DNA of 64,000 bases from assembly GCA_902800055.1 (NCBI GenBank), contig CADCCW010000016.1, positions 30,486 through 94,485 of the forward strand. The letters are read 5' to 3'. The first letter of the stretch is position 1. Each line of letters starts with the position of its first letter. Source of the DNA: an uncultured bacterium (GTDB lineage: Bacteria; Verrucomicrobiota; Kiritimatiellia; RFP12; UBA1067). The notes under the pieces were generated by a model. It saw nothing but the letters and a program-made list of their open reading frames with translations. It did not search any database and was not told the origin of the DNA. The position numbers were made by a program, and so were the translations under genes. Below, in pieces: positions 16,052-24,464 of the stretch.

Positions 16052-16714
16052 ATGGAAGGCTTGATTGGCAAGAAGGTCGGAATGACCCAGGTCTACGACG
16101 CCGACGGCGTCAGGACCTGCGTGACGGTCATCGAAGTGGGTCCCTGCCCGGTGGTCCAGCTCAAGACCCCGGAGAAGGACGGCTACTCGGCGGCGCAGGT
16201 GGGCTTTGGCCCGCAGAAGCCGCAGCGCCTGGCGAAGGCGGAGCGCACGCGCTTCGAGAAGGCCGGCGTCGGGGCGCTCAAGGTGCTCAAGGAGTTCGCG
16301 CTCGACGAGGGCGAGACCCTGGAGGTCGGCCAGGCGGTGACTGTGGCCAACTTCGAGGGCGTCAAGTACGTGGACGTGACGGGCATGACCAAGGGCAAGG
16401 GCTTCGCGGGCGTCCTCAAGAAGTGGGGCTTCGCCGGCGGCAACATGACCCACGGCGGCCACTCGAAGCGCAGGACCGGCGGCCTCGCGGCGCGCGACCT
16501 GCCCGGCTGGATCGAGAAGGGCAAGAAGATGCCCGGCGACATGGGCGACGTGAGCCGCAAGGCCATGAACCTCGAGGTCGTTGCGATCCGCCCCGAGGAC
16601 AACGCGCTGCTCGTGAAGGGGTCGATTCCCGGCGCCCGGAACGGCATCGTGTTCGTGCGCAAGTCCCTCAAGAACAACGTGGTCGCGGCCAAGGCCGCGA
16701 AAGGGGGGAAGTAA
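16052..16714 (+). CDS. rplC: Ribosomal protein L3
   Basis: 220 residues. It begins GLIGKKVGMTQVYD, the standard L3 start. The central loop that reaches the peptidyl-transferase centre reads GGHSKRRTGGLAARD, somewhat divergent from the usual GSKFHRRPGSIG-type loop. The late KGSIPGARNG matches the conserved C-terminal part. L3 helps nucleate 50S assembly. AGGAGG precedes the ATG and rplD follows after 3 bases. Confidence 0.96.
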   Translation: MEGLIGKKVGMTQVYDADGVRTCVTVIEVGPCPVVQLKTPEKDGYSAAQVGFGPQKPQRLAKAERTRFEKAGVGALKVLKEFALDEGETLEVGQAVTVANFEGVKYVDVTGMTKGKGFAGVLKKWGFAGGNMTHGGHSKRRTGGLAARDLPGWIEKGKKMPGDMGDVSRKAMNLEVVAIRPEDNALLVKGSIPGARNGIVFVRKSLKNNVVAAKAAKGGK

Positions 16715-16717
16715 GCC

Positions 16718-17311
16718 ATGCAGAAGATTGAAGTCGCTTACGACGAGTCGCAGCTGACGCTCGACAAGGGCGCGCAGGCGGTGAAGGACGCGGTGACCGC
16801 GATCCGCAACGCGATGCGCGCCGGCACGGCGTCCACCAAGTCCAAGGGCGAGGTGGCCGGCTCCAACAAGAAGCCGTGGAAGCAGAAGGGCACGGGCAAC
16901 GCCCGCGCCGGCTTCCGCCAGAGCCCGGTGTGGCGCGGCGGCGGCGTGGCGCACGGCCCCCACCCGCGCTCCTACGAGCAGAAGGTGAACAAGAAGGTGA
17001 TGAAGCTCGCGTTCGCGCGCGCGTTCTCCGACAAGCTGAAGGCCGGCGACGTGATCGTGGTCGACGAGTTCAAGCTCGAGGCCCCGAAGACGAAGCTGAT
17101 GGCCGCGTTCCTGAAGACGCTCGGCGTGGATCGCACGGCGGTGATCGTGCAGAAGGACGTGGACGACACGGTGGTGCTGGCGATGTCCAACCTGCCGCGG
17201 ATCGACTACTCGACGGCGCAGGCGCTCGACGTCTACGCGGTCCTCGCGAACCGCAAGCTCGTCTGCGACAAGGCGGCGTTCGACGCGCTCATGGCCCGCA
17301 TCGCCAAGTAA
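16718..17311 (+). CDS. rplD: Ribosomal protein L4
   Basis: 197 residues. The exit-tunnel loop is conserved: KPWKQKGTGNARAGFRQSP, then WRGGGVAHGPHPRSY. L4 lines the polypeptide tunnel and in several bacteria represses its own S10 operon, which makes the structured leader at 15477-15732 of interest. The C-terminal half (residues about 100-197) is the usual Rossmann-like part. Confidence 0.96.
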   Translation: MQKIEVAYDESQLTLDKGAQAVKDAVTAIRNAMRAGTASTKSKGEVAGSNKKPWKQKGTGNARAGFRQSPVWRGGGVAHGPHPRSYEQKVNKKVMKLAFARAFSDKLKAGDVIVVDEFKLEAPKTKLMAAFLKTLGVDRTAVIVQKDVDDTVVLAMSNLPRIDYSTAQALDVYAVLANRKLVCDKAAFDALMARIAK

Positions 17312-17324
17312 GGAGGGAAGAGTC

Positions 17325-17627
17325 ATGACGAAGCAGGAGCTTAAGGAAAAGACGAACGGCGTCGTGCTCGACGTGCTGATCACCGAGAAGGGCTCGCGGA
17401 TCTCGGCCGAGAACCGCTATCCGCTCGAGGTGGCGCGCGACGCGCGCAAGCCGGTCATCGCCGAGATGGTCGAGAAGGCCTTCGGCGTGCACGTGCTCAA
17501 GGTGCGCACCGCCAACATGAAGGGCGGCATGAGGTATGTGCGCGGCACCCGCCGCGCGGTCGCGGAGCCGACCTGGAAGAAGGCGATCGTCACCGTCAGG
17601 GGCGGCGAGCGCATCGAGCTCGCGTAA
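17325..17627 (+). CDS. rplW: Ribosomal protein L23
   Basis: 100 residues, the normal length. VLDVLITEKGSRISAENRYPL corresponds to the conserved N-terminus; VLKVRTANMKGG and KKAIVTVRGGERIEL cover the loop and C-terminal strand. L23 sits at the tunnel exit and docks trigger factor and SRP. AGGAGGGAAG lies upstream of the ATG. Confidence 0.95.
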   Translation: MTKQELKEKTNGVVLDVLITEKGSRISAENRYPLEVARDARKPVIAEMVEKAFGVHVLKVRTANMKGGMRYVRGTRRAVAEPTWKKAIVTVRGGERIELA

Positions 17628-17641
17628 GGGAGACTGAAGAT

Positions 17642-18466
17642 ATGGCACTGAAAAAGTACAAAGCCCGCTCGTGCGGCATGCGGTTCCGCGAGTCCGCGAC
17701 GTTCGAGGAGATCACCGAGAAGAGCCCGGTGAAGCGCCTGACGGTGGCGGTCCGCAAGACCGCCGGCCGCAACAACCAGGGCCGCATCACCGTCCGCCAC
17801 CGCGGCGGCGGCGCCAAGCAGCGCCTGAGGATCGTCGACTTCAAGCGCCGGAAGGAGGGCGTGGAGGCGACGGTGAAGGACATCGCCTACGACCCCACCC
17901 GCAGCGCCTACCTGGCGCTCATCGAGTACGCCGACGGCGAGAAGAGCTACATCCTCGCGCCCGAGGGTCTCAAGCAGGGCATGAAGGTCATGAACGGCGC
18001 GAAGGCCGAGGCGACGGTCGGAAACTGCCTGCCGCTCTCGCAGATCCCGCTGGGCCTGACGGTCCACGCGATCGAGCTCGTCCCGGGCCAGGGCGCGAAG
18101 GTCGCCCGCTCCGCCGGCAACGCCTGCCAGGTGATGGCGCGCGACGGCGGCCGGGTGACGCTCAAGATGCCCTCCGGAGAGGTGAGGATCTTCGACGGCC
18201 GCTGCCGCGCCTGCGTCGGCTCGGTCGGCAACAAGGACTGGGGCTCGATCAAGCTCGGCAAGGCCGGCCGCAAGCGCTACCTCGGCATCCGCCCGACGGT
18301 GCGCGGCGTCGCGATGAACCCGGTCGACCACCCGATGGGCGGCGGCGAGGGCCGCACGTCCGGCGGCAGCCATCCGCGTTCGCCGTGGGGCCAGCTCGCG
18401 AAGGGCGGCAAGACCCGCGCGAAGAGGAAGGCGTCCGACAAGGTCATCGTCAAGAGGAGGAAGTAA
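17642..18466 (+). CDS. rplB: Ribosomal protein L2
   Basis: 274 residues. The conserved C-terminal segment RGVAMNPVDHPMGGGEGRTS contains the histidine (HPMGGGEG) placed near the peptidyl-transferase centre. NNQGRITVRHRGGGAK is the usual N-terminal signature. L2 is needed for subunit joining. It is 14 bases after rplW and 3 bases before rpsS. Confidence 0.97.
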   Translation: MALKKYKARSCGMRFRESATFEEITEKSPVKRLTVAVRKTAGRNNQGRITVRHRGGGAKQRLRIVDFKRRKEGVEATVKDIAYDPTRSAYLALIEYADGEKSYILAPEGLKQGMKVMNGAKAEATVGNCLPLSQIPLGLTVHAIELVPGQGAKVARSAGNACQVMARDGGRVTLKMPSGEVRIFDGRCRACVGSVGNKDWGSIKLGKAGRKRYLGIRPTVRGVAMNPVDHPMGGGEGRTSGGSHPRSPWGQLAKGGKTRAKRKASDKVIVKRRK

Positions 18467-18469
18467 TCC

Positions 18470-18748
18470 ATGAGTCGTTCTCTCAAGAAGGGACCTTATG
18501 TCGAGGAGAGCCTCCTCCGCAAGGTCGAGAAGATGCAGGCGAGCGGCAAGAAGCAGCCGATCAAGACCTGGAGCCGCCGTTCGATGGTGCTCCCGGACTT
18601 CGTGGGTCTCACGTTTGCGATCCACAACGGCCGCCAGCACATGCCGGTCTTCATAACGGAAAACATGGTCGGGCACCGGCTCGGCGAGTTCGCCCCCACG
18701 CGCACGTTCAAGGCGCACGGCAACTCGGCGGCCAAGGCCGAAAAGTAA
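18470..18748 (+). CDS. rpsS: Ribosomal protein S19
   Basis: 92 residues. It begins [16 protein letters not shown] and contains [19 protein letters not shown] and [13 protein letters not shown], all family hallmarks. S19 binds the 30S head with S13. Confidence 0.97.
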   Translation: MSRSLKKGPYVEESLLRKVEKMQASGKKQPIKTWSRRSMVLPDFVGLTFAIHNGRQHMPVFITENMVGHRLGEFAPTRTFKAHGNSAAKAEK

Positions 18749-18760
18749 GGGAAGTGAGCT

Positions 18761-19255
18761 ATGACGTTCCTTTATAGAATCAGCAAGAACGGCGCCGCGG
18801 CCGAGGGGTGCATCTCGGCCGGCTCCGAGCAGGAGGCGGGCGCCAAGCTCGAGGCGAAGTTCCCGCAGGGGTCGAAGGTCAAGGTCCTCGGCCTCGAGCG
18901 GGCGTACGTGGCCACCACCCGCAACTCGCGGATGTCGGCGTTCAAGGGCCGCCCGCTCGCCGGCGCGTGCCAGGGTCTGAAGGCCTCGGAGGCGCTGAAG
19001 ATAGTGGAGTTCTCGCCCAAGAAGGCGGCGCAGATCATCAAGAAGACCATCCTGAGCGCGATGGCGAACGCGTCGAACAACGACGGCGTCGCCGACGCGG
19101 GCTCGCTCAAGGTGCACCTCTGCGTGCTCGAGGAGTCGGTCCGCATGCGCCGCTACTGGCCCACTGCCCGCGGCTCTGCCCACCCGATTGCGCGGCGCCT
19201 GTGCCACTGCCGGGTGATTCTCGTGGACGCGAAGAAGGGGAAGGAGTCTAAGTAA
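18761..19255 (+). CDS. rplV: Ribosomal protein L22 with N-terminal extension
   Basis: 164 residues against the usual 110-120. The conserved L22 fold starts at about residue 49: [20 protein letters not shown], then AMANASNN, and late [17 protein letters not shown] for the tunnel hairpin. Residues 1-48 ([17 protein letters not shown]...) match nothing I recognise. The start is well supported by GGAAG and by the 12-base gap to rpsS. No internal ATG is well placed, since Met60 lies inside the fold. The stop overlaps the rpsC ATG (TAATG). Confidence 0.9.
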   Translation: MTFLYRISKNGAAAEGCISAGSEQEAGAKLEAKFPQGSKVKVLGLERAYVATTRNSRMSAFKGRPLAGACQGLKASEALKIVEFSPKKAAQIIKKTILSAMANASNNDGVADAGSLKVHLCVLEESVRMRRYWPTARGSAHPIARRLCHCRVILVDAKKGKESK

Positions 19256-19950
19256 TGGGACAGAAAGTCAATCCGATCGGCTTCCGCGTCGGCGTCAACC
19301 ACGCCTGGGGCAGCCGCTGGTTCGCGCCCAAGAAGACGTTCGGCGCGCTGCTCATCGAGGACCAGAAGATCCGCGACGTGTGCAAGAAGGAGTTCGCCGA
19401 GGCCGGCGTCTCCAAGATCCTCGTCGAGCGCTTTGCGAATCGCGTCCGGGTGACGCTCTTCAGCGCGCGCCCCGGCGTGATCATCGGCCGCAAGGGCGTT
19501 GACGCCGAGGTCGTCCGCAAGAAGCTCGAGCAGCTGACCAAGAAGGAGGTCTACATCGACGTCAAGGAGGTCGCGGGGGCCGATGCCGACGCGCAGCTCG
19601 TCGCCGAGTCGATCGCCCAGCAGCTTGAGCGCCGCATCATGCTCAAGCGCGCGATGAAGCGCGCGCAGAAGGTGGCGATGGACATGGGCGTCGACGGCGT
19701 CAAGATCCACGCCGGCGGCCGCATCAACGGCGCGGAGATCGCGCGCGTCGAGTGGTCGCGCGAGGGCAAGGTGCCGCTGCACACCCTGAGGGCGAACATC
19801 GACTACGGGTTCGCGGAGGCCAACACCACCGCCGGCAAGATCGGCATCAAGGTGTGGATCTGCAAGAAGGAAGGTTTCCAGGCGCGGGCGCCGCGCGGCG
19901 AGCGCCGCGAAGGCCGCCGCGAGCGCGGGGACCGCAAGGAGAGGAGCTAA
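19255..19950 (+). CDS. rpsC: Ribosomal protein S3
   Basis: 231 residues. It starts [18 protein letters not shown], has a KH domain with PGVIIGRKG near residue 80, and a C-terminal domain with [18 protein letters not shown] basic Arg/Glu-rich tail closes the protein. S3 lines the mRNA entry channel. It overlaps rplV by one base. Confidence 0.97.
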   Translation: MGQKVNPIGFRVGVNHAWGSRWFAPKKTFGALLIEDQKIRDVCKKEFAEAGVSKILVERFANRVRVTLFSARPGVIIGRKGVDAEVVRKKLEQLTKKEVYIDVKEVAGADADAQLVAESIAQQLERRIMLKRAMKRAQKVAMDMGVDGVKIHAGGRINGAEIARVEWSREGKVPLHTLRANIDYGFAEANTTAGKIGIKVWICKKEGFQARAPRGERREGRRERGDRKERS

Positions 19951-19953
19951 GCC

Positions 19954-20376
19954 ATGCCGCTGATGCCCAAGAGAGTAAAGTACCGCAAGGTTTCCAAGGG
20001 CAACCGCTCCGGCTACGCCACTTCGGGGACTGAGCTCGCGTACGGCGAGTTCGGCCTCAAGGCGCTCACCCGCGGGCTGCTCACGGCCACCCAGATCGAG
20101 GCGTGCCGTGTGGCGATCAACCGCGAGATGAAGCGCAAGGGCAAGCTCTGGATCCGCGTGTTCCCCGACAAGCCGGTCACCCGCAAGCCGATCGAAGTGC
20201 GTATGGGCGGGGGCAAGGGCAACCCGGAGTTCTGGGCTGCCGTCATCCTCCCCGGCAAGGTGCTCTTCGAGGTCGGCGGCGTCAGCGAGGAGGTCGCCAA
20301 GGAGTGCCTCCGCCTCGCCGCCACCAAGATCGGCATCCACACCAAGTTCATAACCCGCGCAGGAGTAAAGATCTGA
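19954..20376 (+). CDS. rplP: Ribosomal protein L16
   Basis: 140 residues. It starts [20 protein letters not shown] and contains [20 protein letters not shown], the standard motif. L16 organises the A-site region of the 50S. Its stop overlaps the rpsQ ATG by one base, leaving no room for rpmC (L29), which normally lies here. Confidence 0.97.
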   Translation: MPLMPKRVKYRKVSKGNRSGYATSGTELAYGEFGLKALTRGLLTATQIEACRVAINREMKRKGKLWIRVFPDKPVTRKPIEVRMGGGKGNPEFWAAVILPGKVLFEVGGVSEEVAKECLRLAATKIGIHTKFITRAGVKI

Positions 20377-20627
20377 TGAGCACGGAAAACAACACCCGCG
20401 GCGCCCGCAAGCTCAGGAAGGGCGTCGTCGTCTCCAAGTCCGGCGCCAAGACCGTCAAGGTCGCGGTCTCGTACCGCGAGCGCCATCCCGTGTACGGCAA
20501 GATCGTCACGCGCACGAAGAACTACCACGTGCACGACGAGGCCGACACCGCCAAGGTCGGCGACGTCGTCGCCATCATGGAAACCCGTCCGCTTTCGGCC
20601 ACCAAGCGCTGGCGGATCGTGAAGTAA
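20376..20627 (+). CDS. rpsQ: Ribosomal protein S17
   Basis: 83 residues, the normal length, starting [39 protein letters not shown] and the closing RPLSATKRWRIV are typical. The ATG overlapping the rplP stop (TGATGA context) is chosen; the frame is open further upstream only as an overlap of rplP. Confidence 0.95.
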   Translation: MSTENNTRGARKLRKGVVVSKSGAKTVKVAVSYRERHPVYGKIVTRTKNYHVHDEADTAKVGDVVAIMETRPLSATKRWRIVK

Positions 20628-20640
20628 AGGAGCAAACGCC

Positions 20641-21006
20641 ATGCTTCAGGAACTCTCCAACCTAGTGGTTGCGGACAACACGGGCGCCAAGCGCGCGATG
20701 TGCTTCCGCATCCTCAAGCAGCGCAAGGAGTACGCGCACCTCGGCGACGTCATCCGCGTCGCGATCAAGGAGGCGTCGCCGACCTCTTCCATCAAGAAGG
20801 GCTCGGTCGCCACCGCCGTCATCATCCGCACCGGCAACCCCATCCGCCGCGCGGACGGCTCGACGGTCCACTTCGACCAGAACGCCTGCGTCCTCGTCGA
20901 CTCGAAGCTCAACCCCATCGGCACCCGCGTCTTCGGGCCGGTGGCGCGCGAGCTCCGCGAAAAGAACTACATGAAGATCCTCTCGATGGCCCCGGAAGTG
21001 GTCTGA
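20641..21006 (+). CDS. rplN: Ribosomal protein L14
   Basis: 121 residues. It starts MLQELSNLVVADNTGAKRAM and contains the conserved run from DNTGAK to VRIL-like FRILKQ, then FGPVARELREKNYMKILSMA at the end. AAGGAGC precedes the ATG. Confidence 0.97.
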   Translation: MLQELSNLVVADNTGAKRAMCFRILKQRKEYAHLGDVIRVAIKEASPTSSIKKGSVATAVIIRTGNPIRRADGSTVHFDQNACVLVDSKLNPIGTRVFGPVARELREKNYMKILSMAPEVV

Positions 21007-21023
21007 CGAAAAGGAGCAGTCAT

Positions 21024-21335
21024 ATGGCTATCGCAAGAATCAGGAAGAACGACACCGTGATCGTCGTCAGCGGCAATGACGCCGGCAAGACGGGCACGGT
21101 CGTCAGGGTCGACCCCAAGAAGGGCGTCGCCGTCGTCGGCGGCATCAACGTGCACAAGAAGGCGATGCGCCGGACGGAGAAGACCCCGGGCGGCATCATC
21201 GACGTCGAGCTGCCGATCCGCCTCTGCAAGCTCATGCCCTACGACGCCGAGAAGAAGTGCGGCACGCGGGTCAAGACCGGGGAGAAGGAGGGCAAGAAGG
21301 CCCGCGTCTCCATCAAGAGCGGCAAGGCCCTCTAA
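21024..21335 (+). CDS. rplX: Ribosomal protein L24
   Basis: 103 residues. The N-terminal KOW motif (VIVVSGNDAGKTGTVVRVDP) and VVGGINVHKKAMRRTEKTPGG are characteristic. The ATG at 21024 with AAGGAGCAG upstream is preferred to the longer open frame, which overlaps rplN. Confidence 0.96.
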   Translation: MAIARIRKNDTVIVVSGNDAGKTGTVVRVDPKKGVAVVGGINVHKKAMRRTEKTPGGIIDVELPIRLCKLMPYDAEKKCGTRVKTGEKEGKKARVSIKSGKAL

Positions 21336-21352
21336 GGAAGGAACAGGACATC

Positions 21353-21886
21353 ATGGCAAGACTCAAGGACGAATACGCGAGCCGCATCGTGCCCGAGCTC
21401 GAGAAGAAGCTGGGCACGACCAACCGGATGCTCGTTCCGCGCCTCCAGAAGATCGTCATCAACATGGGCTTCGGCATCGTCACCAAGGACGAGCAGAAGG
21501 CCCTGGTGGACGACCTGGCGGCCATCACCGGCCAGCGCCCGATGCTCTGCCGCGCGAAGAAGTCGATCTCGAACTTCAAGCTGCGCGAGGGCATGGTCAT
21601 CGGCGCCAAGGTCACGCTGCGCGGGGAGCGCATGTGGGAGTTCGCCGACCGGCTGATCTCCGCCGCGCTTCCGAGGATCCGCGACTTCCGCGGCGTCCCC
21701 AACCGCGGCTTCGACGGCGCCGGCAACTACACCCTCGGCGTGAAGGAGCACACGATCTTCCCCGAGCTGGTGGAGTCCTCGGCCCACTCCGGCATGGACA
21801 TCACGTTCGTGACCAGCTCGACCGACAACAAGGCCTGCAAGGAGCTTCTCGTCTCCATGGGCATGCCGTTCGCAGGAAGGAACTAA
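21353..21886 (+). CDS. rplE: Ribosomal protein L5
   Basis: 177 residues. It contains VPRLQKIVINMGFG and RIRDFRGVPNRGFDGAGNYT, both diagnostic, and TIFPEL later. L5 holds 5S rRNA and contacts S13. The ATG is placed 17 bases after rplX. Confidence 0.96.
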   Translation: MARLKDEYASRIVPELEKKLGTTNRMLVPRLQKIVINMGFGIVTKDEQKALVDDLAAITGQRPMLCRAKKSISNFKLREGMVIGAKVTLRGERMWEFADRLISAALPRIRDFRGVPNRGFDGAGNYTLGVKEHTIFPELVESSAHSGMDITFVTSSTDNKACKELLVSMGMPFAGRN

Positions 21887-21889
21887 GCC

Positions 21890-22075
21890 ATGGCAAAACA
21901 GTGTCTCATCGAAAAGCAGAAGCGCGCGCCGAAGTTCAAGGTCCGCGCCTACAACCGCTGCCAGCGCTGCGGACGCCGCCACGCGTACCTGCGCAAGTTC
22001 GGCGTCTGCCGCCTCTGCTTCCGCGAACTCGCCGTCGCCGGCCTCATCCCCGGCGTGACCAAGGCCTCGTGGTAA
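21890..22075 (+). CDS. rpsN: Ribosomal protein S14, zinc-binding type
   Basis: 61 residues, the short zinc-ribbon (type Z) form. Four cysteines are placed as CQRC and CRLC around residues 24-43, in [20 protein letters not shown]. It lies in its standard position between rplE and rpsH. Confidence 0.97.
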   Translation: MAKQCLIEKQKRAPKFKVRAYNRCQRCGRRHAYLRKFGVCRLCFRELAVAGLIPGVTKASW

Positions 22076-22097
22076 ACCAAGGAAAGGAATCGACGTT

Positions 22098-22490
22098 ATG
22101 ACTATGGATCCCATTTCCGACATGCTCACGACGATCCGCAACGGGCTGAAGGCCCGCCTCTACTCCGTCGAGATCCCCGCGAGCAGGCTTAAGGGCGAAA
22201 TCGCCCGCGTCATGAAGGATGCCGGCTACATCGCCGACTACGCCATGACCACGGAGTTCCCCCGCAAGCTCGTGATCACGCTCAAGTACACCGCGAAGGC
22301 GAAGCCCGCCATCACGGAGCTCAAGCGCGTCTCCAAGCCGGGCCTGCGCCACTACGTTAGCACCGCCAAGATCCCCGCCGTCCTCGACGGCATGGGGCTC
22401 GCGATCCTCTCCACCTCGAAGGGCGTCATGTCCGGCGTCGAGGCGAAGAAGGAGAAGCTCGGCGGCGAGGTAATCTGCACGGTCGCCTAA
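22098..22490 (+). CDS. rpsH: Ribosomal protein S8
   Basis: 130 residues. It starts MTMDPISDMLTTIRNGLKAR and ends with GGEVICTVA, the usual C-terminal motif; RVSKPGLRHYVS and LAILSTSKGVMS lie between. S8 binds helix 21 of 16S rRNA and in enterobacteria represses the spc operon. Confidence 0.96.
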   Translation: MTMDPISDMLTTIRNGLKARLYSVEIPASRLKGEIARVMKDAGYIADYAMTTEFPRKLVITLKYTAKAKPAITELKRVSKPGLRHYVSTAKIPAVLDGMGLAILSTSKGVMSGVEAKKEKLGGEVICTVA

Positions 22491-22506
22491 TTGAGGAGTC
22501 AAGAAC

Positions 22507-23409
22507 ATGTCTCGAATCGGTAAAGAACCCGTCAAGCTCGCCGATGGCGTCACCGCCTCGGTCTCGGGCCAGACGGTGACGGTCAAGGGCAAGCTCGGCG
22601 AGCTCTCGTACACGATGCACGAGGGCATCACCGCGAAGGTGGAGGACGGCTCGGTCGTCGTCTCCTGCGCCGACGACAAGGCGCTCGGCGCCTTCCACGG
22701 CCTCGCCCGCGCGCTGATCAACAACATGGCGGTCGGCGTCTCGCAGGGCTTCCAGAAGCAGCTCTCGATCGAGGGCACCGGCTTCAAGGCGGTCCTGAAG
22801 GGCAAGGAGCTGGCGCTTTCGCTCGGCTTCGCGTCGCCCAAGGTCTTCGCGATCCCGGACGGCCTCACGGTCACGGTCGAGAACGACGGGCTGCAGGTGA
22901 CGATCAAGGGCTGCGACAAGCAGATGGTCGGCGAGGCCGCCGCGCGCATCCGCTCGTACTACCCGGCCGAGCCCTACAAGGGCAAGGGCATCAAGTACGT
23001 CGGCGAGCACATCCGCCGCAAACAGGGCAAGAAGGTAGGAGAGCAACTTATGTTCAATCGCAAAGTCCAGCGCCAGAAGAGGCATCTCCGCCTCCGCCAG
23101 CGCATCGTCGGCACCGCGGCGCGTCCGCGCATGTCGATCTGCGTCACCAACAAGAACATGTACGTGCAGTTCATCGACGACGACGCCGGGCGCACGCTCG
23201 CCCAGGCAAACTCGCTCAAGGACGACAAGGCCAACCTCGGCGTCGCCAAGGAGCTCGGCTCCCGCGCCGCGGAGGCCGCGAAGGCCGCCGGCATCTCGGT
23301 CGTGGTCGTCGACCGCGGCGGACGCAAGTACACCGGCCGCGTCGCGGCGATCGTCGAGGCCGCCGTCGCCGGCGGGATTTCGATCTCGGCCAAGAAGGAG
23401 GAGAAGTAA
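22507..23409 (+). CDS. rplF: Ribosomal proteins L6 and L18 in one continuous reading frame
   Basis: 300 residues. Residues 1-181 are a full L6: start MSRIGKEPVKLADGV, and PYKGKGIKYVGEHIRRKQGK near the end. Residue 182 is the Met of a full-length L18. There is no stop between them. The joining codons read AAG AAG GTA GGA GAG CAA CTT ATG, and removing one G would create TAG right after Lys-Lys, exactly where L6 usually ends. This is either a genuine one-base fusion, an internal-start arrangement (AGGAGA sits 8 bases before the Met codon), or a sequence error. It is bounded by rpsH (16 bases) and rpsE (3 bases). Confidence 0.88.
   Translation: MSRIGKEPVKLADGVTASVSGQTVTVKGKLGELSYTMHEGITAKVEDGSVVVSCADDKALGAFHGLARALINNMAVGVSQGFQKQLSIEGTGFKAVLKGKELALSLGFASPKVFAIPDGLTVTVENDGLQVTIKGCDKQMVGEAAARIRSYYPAEPYKGKGIKYVGEHIRRKQGKKVGEQLMFNRKVQRQKRHLRLRQRIVGTAARPRMSICVTNKNMYVQFIDDDAGRTLAQANSLKDDKANLGVAKELGSRAAEAAKAAGISVVVVDRGGRKYTGRVAAIVEAAVAGGISISAKKEEK
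23050..23409 (+). CDS. rplR: Ribosomal protein L18, probable internal start inside the L6 frame
   Basis: 119 residues if started at the internal ATG 23050, which is the normal L18 length. MFNRKVQRQKRHLRLRQRIV is a standard L18 N-terminus, and VVVDRGGRKYTGRVAAI is conserved. TAGGAGAG upstream is a good ribosome site, so separate L18 can be made even though the frame is continuous with rplF. Confidence 0.8.
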   Translation: MFNRKVQRQKRHLRLRQRIVGTAARPRMSICVTNKNMYVQFIDDDAGRTLAQANSLKDDKANLGVAKELGSRAAEAAKAAGISVVVVDRGGRKYTGRVAAIVEAAVAGGISISAKKEEK

Positions 23410-23412
23410 GCC

Positions 23413-23901
23413 ATGGCATACAATCGTGACAAGCGCGAGGCGCAGGAAGACGCGCTCGACGAGCACACCGTCTTCATCAACCGCTGCGCCAAGACCGTGA
23501 AGGGCGGCCGCCGCATGAGCTTCTCAGCCGTCATCGTCGTCGGCGACAAGGAAGGCAGCGTCGGAGTCGGCTTCGGCAAGGCCAACGAGGTCGCCGACGC
23601 CATCCGCAAGGGCGGCGAGGCCGCCCGCAAGGCGATGCGCAAGGTGGTGATGAAGGGCTCGTCGATCCCGCACGACGTCGAGGGCGTCTGCGACGGCGGC
23701 CGCGTCATCCTCAAGCCGGCTCCCGCCGGCACCGGCCTCATCGTCGGCGGCGGCATGCGCCCCGTCCTCGAGGCGGTCGGCATCCGCGACGCCGTCGGCA
23801 AGTCGCTTGGCTCCAAGAACCGCCTCAACGTGGTCAAGGCCACGCTCAACGCGCTCTCCAAGCTCCGCTCGGCGGAGGAGATCGCCGCGATCAGGGCGTA
23901 A
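23413..23901 (+). CDS. rpsE: Ribosomal protein S5
   Basis: 162 residues. Motifs VKGGRRMSFSAVIVVGDKEG and GFGKANEVADAI in the double-stranded RNA-binding domain, and LKPAPAGTGLIVGGGMRPVL in the C-terminal half. L30 (rpmD), which normally follows, is absent: rplO begins 20 bases later. Confidence 0.97.
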   Translation: MAYNRDKREAQEDALDEHTVFINRCAKTVKGGRRMSFSAVIVVGDKEGSVGVGFGKANEVADAIRKGGEAARKAMRKVVMKGSSIPHDVEGVCDGGRVILKPAPAGTGLIVGGGMRPVLEAVGIRDAVGKSLGSKNRLNVVKATLNALSKLRSAEEIAAIRA

Positions 23902-23921
23902 CGCCGAAAGGAGAACACAGG

Positions 23922-24362
23922 ATGGAACTCAGCAACCTTACCAACACCCCGGGTGCCCGCAAGACCAGGAAGCGCGTCGGCCGCGGCTGCGGCTCGGGCC
24001 TCGGCAAGACCGCCGGCAGGGGCCAGAAGGGCCAGCAGAGCCGCAAGGGCCACAAGCACAAGCTCGTCTTTGAAGGCGGCCAGATGCCGCTCGTCCGTCG
24101 CCTCCCGAAGCGCGGCTTCAACAACGCCGCGTTCGCCGCGAAGGCGCTCGCCGTCAACCTCGCCGACCTCGAGAAGAAGTTCGAGACCGGCGCGGAGATC
24201 ACCGTCGCCGCGCTCGCCAAGGCCGGCTTCTCGGACAACAAGCGCCCGAAGGTCAAGATCCTCGGCAAGGGCTCGGTCACCAAGAAGTTCTCGGTGAAGG
24301 GCGTGCCTTGCTCCGCCACCGCCAAGGCCGCCATCGAGGCCGCCGGCGGCTCGGTGGCCTAA
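23922..24362 (+). CDS. rplO: Ribosomal protein L15
   Basis: 146 residues. KRVGRGCGSGLGKTAGRGQK and EGGQMPLVRRLPKRGFNN are diagnostic. It is the last gene of this operon: a strong terminator follows within 20 bases, where secY usually continues the operon. Confidence 0.97.
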   Translation: MELSNLTNTPGARKTRKRVGRGCGSGLGKTAGRGQKGQQSRKGHKHKLVFEGGQMPLVRRLPKRGFNNAAFAAKALAVNLADLEKKFETGAEITVAALAKAGFSDNKRPKVKILGKGSVTKKFSVKGVPCSATAKAAIEAAGGSVA

Positions 24363-24380
24363 GGCGTCTCGCATAGGCCA

Positions 24381-24429
24381 GGACAAAAAGCCCCCTCCCC
24401 GCGTTGCGGCGAGGGGCGTTTTTTTGTCC
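24381..24429 (+). terminator. Intrinsic terminator of the ribosomal operon
   Basis: A GC-rich hairpin (GCCCC...GGGGC, 24390-24416, loop around GTT) followed by seven T at 24419-24425. The stem is extended by GGACAAAAA (24381-24389) pairing with TTTTTGTCC (24421-24429), so it could work in both directions. Confidence 0.9.
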
Positions 24430-24448
24430 CAAAACCAGGCCGTGAATA

Positions 24449-24457
24449 TGGTATAAT
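24449..24457 (+). promoter_or_regulatory. Extended -10 promoter of bamA, leaderless
   Basis: TGGTATAAT with the hexamer at 24452-24457 and ATG at 24465: 7 bases between. No good -35 at 17-19 bases, since that position falls in the terminator tail. Confidence 0.7.
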
Positions 24458-24464
24458 ACGCACT

